Shown here one piece after another: positions 38,030-47,720 of a stretch of DNA of 64,000 bases. Under the pieces are notes generated by a model that searched no databases, was not told where the DNA came from, and saw only the letters and a program-made list of their open reading frames with translations. Location: the NCBI GenBank assembly GCA_013397795.1, contig VZTJ01000752.1:261238-325237 (forward strand). Direction: 5' to 3'. Source of the DNA: Orthonyx spaldingii (lineage: Eukaryota; Chordata; Aves; Passeriformes; Orthonychidae). Numbering within the stretch: the first letter of the stretch is position 1; every line of letters begins with the position of its first letter. The position numbers and the translations under genes are program-made.

Positions 38030-38960
38030 ACTCCGGCAGGACCCCGTGCCTGAGAACCTCCCCAGCCCCTCGGAGGAAGCATCTGGGGAGCAGCGCGTTC
38101 CACAGGCCTGGAGGCGTTCGGGCATCCCGGCTGGAGCGTCTGGTCCCCGAGGCAGCCGCAGCCAGAGCCCTGCTGTTGGCAGAGGGCACCCCTCCCGCAG
38201 CCGCCGCTGCAGAGCGGGGAAGGGCTGCGCTCCCCTTCCCTCCCCCACGCTGCTGCTGCTCCCTGACCCAGGCAGGTGCAGAGGGGGAGAGGCACTCGCA
38301 GCCCCATCGCTGCCTTTTGGCACCACAGCCTCTGCCAGAATCAAAGAGCTTTTCAAAGCAAACCTTAAACTCCTTTAATCGCCAGCGAGAGCTCCTCCCA
38401 CACAGATCTGAGGGCCATGAGCTCAGTGTTTTCGTTGCCCCAGGCAGATTTATGAGCTTATTCTTCAAGAAAGGGCGGGAGAGAGGGGAGGCTGTGGCAT
38501 ATTGCTTAGCCTGGGGGGCGGGCTGGGAGCAGCGGGGGGAGCGAGGCTTTGCGGTGGAAGGACGCTGCAGAGAGCTGGGCTCTGCCGCGGCTCTCGGGAG
38601 CGGTGCGGAGGAAAAGCAGGATGGGATCGAGCGAGGGGCTTGAGCCGGGGGCGAGCGGCAGCTCCGTCCCTCCATCCCTGCCAGGCTCCGGTGCTGCCCG
38701 CTGCACCCGGCCGGGACCGGGCATCCCTCAAAGCACGAGCGGAGCGAGCGCTCTCCCCCAGCCCCACCCGAGCCGTCCTGGGCGCAGTTTGCGGGGACAG
38801 GGAGGAGGGAGGAGGCGTGCGGGCAGTCCCACACCGCTGTCCATCCCAGCTCCGTGCACAGCGGCTCTCACCGCCCTGCGCTGCCTTCCCTCCGCTCCGG
38901 CCCGGGAGCGCAGCGCTCGCTGCCAGGACCGCGGCAAGTGCGGCCAAGGTTTGGCTGCCG
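38030..38960. promoter_or_regulatory. CpG island of unknown association
   Basis: CpG density is high over about 900 bases, especially 38560-38950. Overlapping frames of 204-268 codons are open on both strands, which reflects composition. No known protein was recognised in any frame. If LGR6 intron 1 spans this point, the island is intragenic and could be an alternative LGR6 promoter (mammalian LGR6 uses alternative first exons), or the promoter of an unrecognised transcript. Confidence 0.5.
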
Positions 38961-39039
38961 CCTCTCCTGCAGCGACCTGGGCACCAGCTGGGGGCTCTGG
39001 GATGGGGCAGGTCCTGCATCTCCCCTCCTGCATCTCCCC

Positions 39040-39108
39040 TCGTGCAGGAGTCGAGCTCAACCGTTCTTGTGGGTCCCTTCCAGCTCGGAAGGTTCCACGA
39101 TTCTGTGG
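39040..39108 (+). mobile_element. CR1 LINE 3' tail, very short
   Basis: 'ttcttgtgggtcccttccag' and 'ttccacgattctgtgg' match the last bases of a CR1 3'UTR; it is severely 5'-truncated. Confidence 0.65.
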
Positions 39109-39937
39109 TACTCTGAAAGTGCCCCACCGAGAATCAGACACATCCAGATACCTGTTACCACTTCCCAACAGCCCTGCAAGAGATGCCTCCTTCCTTTTGG
39201 ACTGAGATCCTGGGGAGGTCTCAGGGTTGATGGCACAGCCCCTCTGCACTGTCACCTGCAGCTCTGCCTGTCCTGGCTGCCAGGACTTGAGGGATGCAAC
39301 CCTTGTCCCTGGACCAGTCTCCTCCAGAGAGCACAGCATCCCATTAATCCCAGCAGTATCCACACTGGGACAACAGCAGCCAGGTAAAGTGAACGCTGCT
39401 GGACCCAAAGCGCTTCTATCTCACGACACCGAGAGCAGAAAGGGAGCAGAGCCTATGGCAGAGAAGGGGTCTGGGAGATGATGCAGCAGGAGGAAATGGG
39501 AAGAGATGTCATGAACCTCATTAGAAATTCAGAGACTTCTGAACTTCCTTTCCATTGAATCTAGAACAAAGAGCCAACACCAATATTTCGTATAGAATAA
39601 AAAAAAAATCAATGTACTCTGTTTTAAAAAGAGCAAAACACTTTGCTTTGATAGTGTTGAAGTCCTGCAATGTGAATATTAAATTGCCTATGGGTAAATG
39701 CAACACCAGCAGGTGAAAATATGTAAATGGAAGCTTTTTTTAAGAAAGACAATATGAAGTGAAAACATTGAAATAATCTCTCCTGATTTAACTTGTTACT
39801 ACATTTCTACCATTTACAGTCCCATGAACACTGTCCATTTTCATTAAGCTTTTCCTTTCCAATTAAATGAGATATTGCTTGGAAAACCATTCCCCCAAAC
39901 ATGCCCTTGAGGCAACTCTAGGACTGACTTCACTATT
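39109..39937. other. Non-coding, AT-rich second half
   Basis: No gene; 39540-39900 is AT-rich. Confidence 0.35.
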
Positions 39938-40313
39938 AAGGCAAGCTGAGAGATCTGGGGCTCAGCCTGCAGAAGAGAAGGCTCTGGGGAGACCTTAGAG
40001 CACCTTCCAGTGCCTAAAATGGGTTAAAGAAAAGAGGGAGAGCAACTTTCTACACGGGCAGATAGTGACAGGATAAGGGAGGATGGCTTCCCACAGACAG
40101 AGGGCAGGGTTACATTATGCATTCACAAGAAATTCTTCCCTGTGAGGGTGGTGAGCCCTGGCACAGGGTGCCCAGAGAAGCTGTGGCTGCCCCATCTCTG
40201 GAAGGGTCCAAGGCCAGACTGGACAGGGCTTGGAGCAACCTGGTCTGGTGGAAGGTGGAATGAGATGATCTTTAAGGTCCCTTCCAACCCAAACTATTCT
40301 GTGGCTCGGTGAT
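39938..40313 (+). mobile_element. CR1 LINE 3' region
   Basis: Forward CR1: 'gagatctggggctcagcctg', 'caagaaattcttccctgtga', 'gagaagctgtggctgcccca' and 'cccttccaacccaaactatt'. Confidence 0.93.
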
Positions 40314-43044
40314 TAATGGTCCTGCAATTCTGGCTTTGCTCTGAGCACTCCCACCCACTCCTCACTCCCTCCACCCCCAGACTTGGGTCCCCTCACCACT
40401 ATTTTGTCTGCTTGCTGTGGGGTTTGCCCTGAGCCTCGAGTCCAGACACACAACCATGAAGCGTCTGCAGAATCACACTCATCATCCTCAATGCAGGGAT
40501 GAAGGCCCACTGAGCACTGCTGTGAGCCAAGGGACCAGGACATTTCAGCTCTGGGCTGGGCTGAGAGTTCCACCTTGCCCAGGGGATACAAGAGGCCCTC
40601 TGAAAACACTTGCTCAGGAGCTGTGCTGTTTCCTTGTTGCTTTTCAGTTTCTCTCACAAGCCGCTCTTCAAGCTGTGCCTGATCCCAGATTTTCTCCATT
40701 TGGTTTTCTCCTCCTTGCAGGCTGGGGAGCACAGGACAGGAATTACTCTGTTTCTGGTTGGTGCTCATCTGCCTGCTCCAGAGGGAAACACCACCCAGAG
40801 TCTGTGTTGGCTTCAGTGCCAGCAGCTCTGCCTGAAATCTGGGGCTTGGGCAGGTCTTGGTTTGGACCAGCCTCTTTGGGTATTCTGAAGTGTCACCATT
40901 CACAAGTGCTGGGAGATGTTGCCCCCTGGGGCCTTCAGAGCAACCTGCCAGCAAGAAGCCCCTGTCAGCCACAGGAGACCCTGAGGCTGGAACTGAGGTG
41001 CTGGACAACTGGAGTTGAACCCAGGTAGCCTGCCCTTAAAACCTTTGGAATCCTGCTGGCAAGAATGCAGTAAGGATGCAGAGCACACCTGTGGCCATGT
41101 GAAGTGCCTGTATGGAGTCAACAGAGGGACTTTGTAGAGTCTCTTTGAAGGAACCCAAATCCCTGGAAGTGGGAAACCCTTGTTATTCCTGATAGTTTAG
41201 GTGTGGGGGGAAAAAGTTCCTCAAAGCTGATCAATGGTGAATATAAAGCTGTGACTCCACTGCAGTGTGCAGAGTCCAGCTCTTCAAGTGCCTCTCTCCA
41301 GTTTTATCTCCCTCATCCACGACCCCAAGCCCACAAACATTTCCTGTTGCTCCTGCTTTGGCTGCCCTTCTCCCAGACATTTGGGCATTCCCGAGGATGA
41401 GACTGTGGATTTTGGACTGTACAGGGCAGGAAAGTCACTTCCTATTAGTCTTCCAGCAGGAAAGAAGGTCAAGCAGAGAGCAGCCCTCAGTCTGCTGGCC
41501 ACTGATTGCAGCATTTGGTAGTCCTGGGCTCTATCATGGCTTGAGAAGTGGAAGGGTCTGGGAGTGAGTCTGCACTTTTGTGGTGTGTTTGGATGGGTCC
41601 TGGTGCAACTCTGGGGCTCCTGTGCTGCCCATGGCATTAGGAAGAAGCTGTGGATGGGCACTGGGCAAGCACCAGGCACAGGGTGGGCACTCACTGGTCT
41701 GTGCAAAATCACCTGGGGCGGGAGAGCAGCACTGGCCCCAGGAAGGATCTGATTTACACTCTGCATTGGGGTTTTGTGCTCTCTGCATTTTTGGCTGCTC
41801 ACTCTTTCTCCCGAGGGTGTGACTGTCCCAAGGGCACACAGAGGTCCCTGTCACCCCTGCAGGAACCCCCAACTCCTTGGAAGCCCAGTCACCCCTTCAG
41901 CCCCAACACCCTCCCCACAGCCATCCCGCCTGCCCAGGCTTCTGGAGGGCAGCCACCCATCCTGAGCCCCCCCCAGGGGTGTCCCAGCTCCTCCGGCAGC
42001 TCTTGGGGTGCTCCCCATCTCGGGGAGTTCTGGTGGCTGTCCGTCCCACAGCAGGGGCTGCAGGGGCAGGGGCTGGCACATGGGGAGGGATTTGGGCTGA
42101 GGGGAGCTGCCTTCAGCACTGCTGCTTGACTTGCTCCAGGTTCCAGCTGTGTGCTGAGCCTCCAAACCTGCTGCCTCACCTACCCGGAGTTCTGTGGGTC
42201 TTTAGAAAATGCGAATATCAAGAAAAAGGCGTCTTCCCTTCACTCTGCCCTGCACTGCATCCAGCACTGTGTGGCCTGGGAAGTGTCTGCTCAGCTTCAA
42301 GACATCCCTGTCTCCTGCACATCCCTGCCAGGGCTCCGTGTGGCACCTGATTCCAGAGGGTAGCTCAGAGCAGAGAGTGGGTGATGCAGGGCCCCAGACT
42401 CCCAGTGGGACGCTAAATTCCAGGCAGTGTCTCAAAATGTCTCTGCAAAGTGAGAACAGCCCTGAAGGCTCCTGATCCCATTCACCTTAAAGGACACACT
42501 GTGGGGAACGAGAACCTTTCTGTCCGGGGAGCCTCACGAGATGCCGGGTGATATCTGGGAGCAGCCAGGATCTGCTGCTTTTCCCTCCACCCAGAGCCTG
42601 CTGTGACAGCAGCAGCCTGGCAGCCTCACCAGTGGCTGCCCCAGGTCTCTGCTGGTTTCCCAGCACAGAGAGCAGCACTGCAGGCAGTGGTTTTTGCTCC
42701 ATGGAAAGGTGTGCAGGGGCCTGGGACAAGAACCCAGCGGGCACCGGTGTTTCCGGGGGTGGGGCTCAGAGCAGCAGTGCTGCCTGACCCCTCCGTGAGG
42801 CTGGGGAGACCTGAGACCCTCGGGAAGGGGGGGATGGCTCCTCCAGCTGAGCTTTGAGCCATGGTGCTACTGGTGTCTGGCACCCTCCAGACTTGTGTCC
42901 TTCATCCTCATCTCTCCCCTGCAGTGCCCCCTTCGCCCCTCTCCCACAGGCAGTGCTCCCCACTCTGCCCCTATCCCACACTCTGCTCCAATTAGGTTTG
43001 ATCAGCCTTCACCAAAAAAGGAGGAAGGGAGGAGTGTTACTGCT
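40314..43044. other. Non-coding, no gene recognised
   Basis: This contains a 231-codon minus frame (40313-41008) opposed by a 203-codon plus frame. The minus frame's end lies in CR1 sequence and it shows no domain. No exon was accepted. Confidence 0.4.
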
Positions 43045-43345
43045 CTCTTTAACTATTGACTGGAAGGGTGTAGAGAAGCTGGAGTCAACATCTCCTTAGA
43101 GTTGTGCAGGGGAAGGTTGAGAGGTAATGGGCACAAGAGGAACCAGAGGAAAATACAATTAGGTATTAGGAAAAACGGGATAGTAAAAAATGGGGAAAAA
43201 GTGAGGGAATCTTAGAGATACTCCTAAGATAATCCATCAGGTTTACCTACTGGACAAGATCCTGACCAGCCTCACAAGATGGACCTGTTTGAATGTAGAT
43301 AAGAGACCTCCAGAGGTGTGTTCCAGTCTAGGATATCTGTGCAAG
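43045..43345 (+). mobile_element. CR1 LINE fragment, strongly degraded
   Basis: 'gagaggtaatgggcacaaga', 'aggtattaggaaaaacggga' and 'gacctccagaggtgtgttcc' are eroded forms of the forward CR1 phrases for the 'gggtaacggacacaa', 'aggaaaaactt' and 'atctccagaggtcccttcc' regions. Confidence 0.55.
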
Positions 43346-45015
43346 CCTTCCAGTACCTCCCCATGTTTGCTTAGTCCAGGCACTGCAAGATGTGTGCTGT
43401 CCCTCTGTACCTGTGCAGGGTGTGGGGGGTGTGTGCTCCCTGCCCAGCTGATATCCACATGTGGCCATGACACTCCTGCTGTTCCCTTTCCATCCCAGGA
43501 TGAGACAGACTCTCCATTTCTTTCCTGCAAGCGACAGCTGGACAGGCCAGCACATCCCCAGGAGGGACCTGGCAGGCACAAGCAACATGGTGTCATTTTC
43601 TTTTTGGTGAAAGAGGAGCAGCCTTGGCAAGTTGAGAGCATCCCTTCACCCCCAGCATTGCCACCTGTCCCCCTTGCAGGGGCTGGTAGCCAGATCCATG
43701 GGGATGAGGGTGGTCAGGATGCCACCCTGGGGCAGGGGGCTGCACTGAGCCCCTGCTCCCAGCCACGGGCGTCTTGCCAGTGACAGCGCTGGGGACAGCT
43801 GGGGACTGAACTGCGCCAGCCCAAGCGATGCAACACCTGCCCTGGGGAATCTGAGGTGGGGCTGCTCCACCAGGTCACAGCAGGGTGTGCAGTGGTGCCA
43901 GGGGTCACAGCTAAGATAATATTTTAAGCACCGAGCAGCTTTTCCCATTTTCCCATCCTCCTCTGAGCCCCTGTGCTCAGTCACCTCTCTGCTGCAGAGG
44001 AATCTTTCCCTATGCAGCTCCACTCTCCTGCACCCCCAGCTCCCTGCTGTCCTTTCCAGGGAGTCCCCAGCAGCTCCAGCCACCTCTGGTGCAGCCCCAG
44101 ATCGACTCTCTGACACACGTTGAGAGACAGAGCTGTGGAGTGTGACACAGGGCTGTGGGGACTTGCTGGCACAGCAGCTAAAGGGGAAATCTCTCCCATC
44201 TCCTTGACCACAGCTGCAATATCACCAGCGATGTCTCCACTGAAAAGGCTTGGCTTTGGATGGGTGGGATCAGGGTCAAGTTCAGAGAGGTGCAGGAGTG
44301 AGCAGGGACAGATTCTGGCAGGGAGACAGGCGTGGTGGAGGCACTGCACAGTCAGGCTGGGGCATGGACCCAGCTCATTAGGCAGTGTCTAATCAGAGGT
44401 GATTACAAGGTTCCTTTATTTTGCTCCAGAGGAAGTCCTGCTCTCCACAGTGCCCCTGACTTGCTGAGAAGACAGGGCATGGAGCAAAGAAGCTGGAAAG
44501 TTTTGAAAGCAGCTGCCCACCAGCTCCATGCTCCTGCTGCCGTTCCAGGGCTCTCTCTTCAGCCCTTGAAGATCTCCAAAGCAACCCAGCATTTCTTTAC
44601 ATATTTGAATATGGAGTTTAAGCCTGTATTTCCATGAAGAACTTAGATCTCACTCCAATATCCATACTTTCTACAAAATTTGTGCTGATTTGCTTTGATG
44701 AACCAGCCCTGGCTGCACACTTGTACCTGGGAAGCCAATCTCAAGTAACTTGCTAACAGTAGTGACAGAAGCAGGGAGAAAACACAGCTCTCCAGTCCTC
44801 CTCCAGTCATTCCCAGTTCATCCTGACTTCCCACCTCCGTCATATCTGCTGCATCCTCTCACTGGCAGGGTTTGATGGAGAAGCAACAAACGGGTTGGTT
44901 TTCCCCAAAGAGGGAGGAAGGAAAACTGAGGCCCCCTCCAGCACCCTCCGGGCCCGCCCCACGCACGGTGCAGCCAGAGGGTCCCCCAGCCAGGCGTCCC
45001 CTCCCTGCGCGACCT
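43346..45015. other. Non-coding, no gene recognised
   Basis: About 1.7 kb; only chance frames. Confidence 0.35.
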
Positions 45016-45150
45016 GGGCTGGGGACGGGGGCTCTGTCCGTGCGAAGGAGGGCTGGGGACAGAGGCTCTGTCCGTGCGAAGGAGGGCAGGGGACAGAGGC
45101 TCTGGCCGTTCCAAGGAGGGCTGGGGACAGGGGCTCTGCCCCTGCAAAGA
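45016..45150. repeat. 34-bp minisatellite, about 4 copies
   Basis: The unit with gctggggac (third copy gcaggggac) and ggctctgtccgtgcgaagg recurs at 45018, 45052, 45086 and 45120, exactly 34 bases apart. It is GC-rich. Confidence 0.9.
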
Positions 45151-45191
45151 ACTGTCACTGGCGCCACCGTGTGAGCCCGCGGGGAGCGGCC

Positions 45192-45523
45192 ACGGGAGCG
45201 GGGCCGGTGCAGGCGCGGGGGAACGGGATCGGTGCAGACACGGGGGAGAAGGATCGCAGCAGACACAGGAACGGGGCTGGTACAACCCACGGAGTAGTGG
45301 GGCCGGCACAGACACGGGGGAACGGGATCGGTGCAGACACGGGAGAGCGGGGCCGGTACAACCCACAGAGGAGCGGGGCCGGTACAGACACGGGAACGGG
45401 GCCGGTAAAACCCACGGGGAGCGGGATCGGTGCAGACACGGGAGCGGGGCCGGGACAGACAGGGAAACGGGGCCAGTGCAGACACGGGAGCGGGGCCGGT
45501 ACAACCCACGGGGAGCGGGGCCG
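45192..45523. repeat. 23-26-bp CpG-rich minisatellite, about 14 units
   Basis: Units follow the pattern cggg(g)agcggggccggt and end in either gcagaca or acaaccca. The two endings recur irregularly, suggesting a higher-order unit of two or three. It is strongly G-rich on the plus strand, with CCGG in most units. Frames on both strands run through it (including one of 399 codons on the minus strand) and are not genes. Confidence 0.9.
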
Positions 45524-47328
45524 CGGCCAAGAGACCGCCCCATCACCATCCCGAAGTGCTGGGCCCTGCAGGGCTGTCCCGAGCACCCAGTCCCAGTGGA
45601 GCCCAGGGCTCTGCCAGCAGCCGCAGCAGTCACCGGCCGCACCCGCACCGGGCCGGGAGCACCTGCCAGCACCGACCCGCTGGGGTCCGCACAGCGCTCC
45701 GTGTCCCAGCGCTCCGTGCCCCTGCTCCAGCCACCGTGGCCGGGGGGAACGTGGCACTGAAAGAGCGAGCAGCCAAAAATGCAGAGCACCAGCGACACCG
45801 AAATGTCCCCGGGTTCGTGCGGGCAGCTCTGCAGCTGCCAGCCCGAGGGACAGCTCTCTGGGGCTGACACCCAGCGTCTTCTCTGCGGAGTGGGAGCGGT
45901 GGGTGCCCCAGCCCGCGATTCCTGAGGGTGAAGCCTGATGGGGCTGCCCCTTGGCCCCACAGAAGCATCAGTGCTGCGATGTTCAGCAGCTTCCCACATG
46001 CTCCAGTGACTTTGCACTCGTGGGCAGCCGGTTCCAAACCAAGCCCCAGGGGTAGTTCTGTGCAGTCACACCTCATGTGACAAGTGGTTCCCTCTCCCAG
46101 GGGAAATACAGCCTGCATTGCACATTTCCCTCATCTTTCATGGTCTCCAGTGAGCATCGTCCTTTCCTATTTCTCTCCCAGCTAACCCCGTACAGCTCTG
46201 GCCATCCAGTGGCTGCCACAGGACTGTGCTCCTCAGGCAGGAGCCCTTACCCAGCTGTGGCAGCTCCCACCTGGCCGTGCAAAGCCCTTCCTCAAGGGGT
46301 TTGGGTGCTGTGCTCTGACAGCTGAGCACCCGCAGCTCAGCACAATCCAGAACCGCCGGAAAGCCAACAACGTGTTCTGTGTGCCACTCCCAGACACAGG
46401 TCCCCTCTTCGCACTGTGAGCACAACATGAACACCCCAGCGCTGTCTGGGGTTGCCAGTGGTCCTCGGTGGCTGTGGTACCCATGGCTTCCCTTGGCAGT
46501 GCCCAGCTGCACTCCGAGCCAGCAGTGCCACGGTCCTTCCCAGCCTGTGTGCAAACAGCTGCAGCTCGTGGCTGCAACGCCGTGTACAACCCCAGTGAGC
46601 ATCTTCCTCAGGGATAACTTGTCTGCCTGAGAGAGATGTCTCCTCTCCTGGTTAAACCCTGAGATTTTTCCACAGTCATTTATCAGGATCCTCAGTCATC
46701 ACCAGTGTGATGGCACCGAGACCACCTCTGGGGCTAGCAATGAACGCGCCAGTCTCTGTCAATTAACCCTTTGGGGTATTAACATCAGAAGGGATATGAA
46801 ACATTCAGATAATCAAGAATTTTAAAATAAAATAAATACATAAATAATCAAAACACAGCACTCACCAACCCCCCCAGACCTCTTACGAGACTTTAGTACT
46901 CATTTTAAAAAGGCAACTCGGACACTGCTGGTGGCCAGCACAACCCAAACCCCGCAAAGCCCTGAGTTATTGCAGCTATTGAAATGCTTGACAGAAGGAT
47001 CCCAGAGCAGTTTGCACTAATTGCTGTGCAAAAATACTCCATTATGTGCTCAGACAATCAAAATAGACCCAGCAAATCAGTTCCCCCGGTCCGCTGCAAT
47101 CACGGAGCAGAGCAGAACATCGCAGTGTAAATAGCACTTGCAGAGGGGCGCGGGAGGAGGGGAGCTTGGCAGGTCCTGCCCAAAGAGCTGCCTCTTTTTT
47201 TGTTGTTGTTTTGCTTGGTTTCTAATTTCCACAGGAAATTTAATTGCGGGAATATATGGCACAAACTTCCAAGCCGGAGGAAAGCTGCAGCTGTTGAAGG
47301 GGTCCGGGGCAGCGAGGGCTGTACTTAC
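45524..47328 (-). other. LGR6: Start of LGR6 intron 1
   Basis: This is non-coding sequence on the intron side of the LGR6 donor. It includes an AT-rich stretch at about 46800-46860 and a T-rich run at about 47195-47215. About 46930-47100 is AT-balanced and repeat-free, the sort of sequence in which a conserved enhancer could sit, but nothing in it proves this. No LRR exon was recognised in the reverse complement. Confidence 0.5.
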
Positions 47329-47525
47329 AGGTAGGCGGTGAGCGGGCTCAGGTTGGCGGGGACCTCCGAAAGCCCCAGCTCGGAGCAATCCACCGAGAGC
47401 ACGATGCCGTCCTGCTCGCAGTGGCACTGGGGCGGGCAGGAGGGCGCAGCGCCGGGCTCCGCGGGCACCGCCCGGCCGCGGGCAGAGGACGCCAGGAGAA
47501 TGCCCCAGAGGAAGAGCGTGCCCAT
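47329..47525 (-). CDS. LGR6: LGR6, first coding exon (partial gene)
   Basis: This exon encodes the N-terminus of a leucine-rich-repeat GPCR that at the cell surface binds R-spondins and boosts Wnt signalling. It has 65 whole codons plus two bases of the next, ending at a consensus donor (exon CT | gtaagtac, intron from 47328). Residues about 1-20 form a hydrophobic signal peptide (MGTLFLWGILLASS...). Residues 30-47 carry an LRR N-cap cysteine pattern, C30-x3-C34-x-C36-x10-C47, followed by DCSELGLSEVP and LTAYL, where the first full LRR should start in exon 2. The wording is closer to LGR6 than to LGR4 or LGR5. The chosen ATG has A at -3 and G at +4; an in-frame ATG 38 codons upstream (47637-47639) precedes no signal peptide and is less likely. 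PTPRV lies just upstream on the same strand, as expected from amniote synteny. No downstream LGR6 exon was recognised. Confidence 0.9.
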
Positions 47526-47620
47526 CCTGGCCGGGATGCGGGCGCGGGGCTCGGCGGCGCCGGCGCCGGGCTCGCAGCGGGCACGGGATCGCCGGCAGGT
47601 CCCGGTGTGCTGAGGATGCA
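47330..47620. promoter_or_regulatory. CpG island over LGR6 exon 1
   Basis: CpG dinucleotides are dense here compared with the flanking several kilobases, and they cover the signal-peptide exon and the start-codon region. This is the usual setting of a vertebrate developmental promoter and supports exon 1 being a genuine transcription start region. Confidence 0.6.
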
Positions 47621-47720
47621 GCCGGGCAAGGGGAGGCATTGCTGAATGATCTTGGTTATTGGGTTTCAAGGGCTGGGCAGGGGCGTGAGACACTCCAATG
47701 GGAGGAGTTAAACTTTCTAC
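47526..47720 (-). promoter_or_regulatory. LGR6: LGR6 5'UTR / proximal promoter, CpG-rich
   Basis: Reading upstream on the minus strand, the first ~110 bases are GC- and CpG-rich and continue the CpG island over exon 1. A CCAAT box on the coding strand lies at 47658-47662, a second in the opposite orientation at 47695-47699, and a GGGCGTG / CACGCCC (Sp/KLF-type) box at 47681-47687. No TATA box is seen at a useful distance. The transcription start cannot be placed from sequence alone; part of this stretch must be 5'UTR. A CT/GA-rich run follows at about 47718-47745. Confidence 0.55.

Noticed and set aside
38028..38834. 268-codon minus and 262-codon plus frames in the CpG island
   Set aside because: Opposite strands are open over the same bases; this is composition-driven, with no family resemblance.
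40313..41008. 231-codon minus-strand frame
   Set aside because: It is opposed by a 203-codon plus frame, begins beside a CR1 tail, and shows no domain, signal peptide or splice evidence.
44818..46017. 399-codon minus-strand open frame
   Set aside because: It runs through two GC-rich minisatellites and unrelated flanks. The repeated peptide comes from the tandem DNA, and other frames on both strands are open too.
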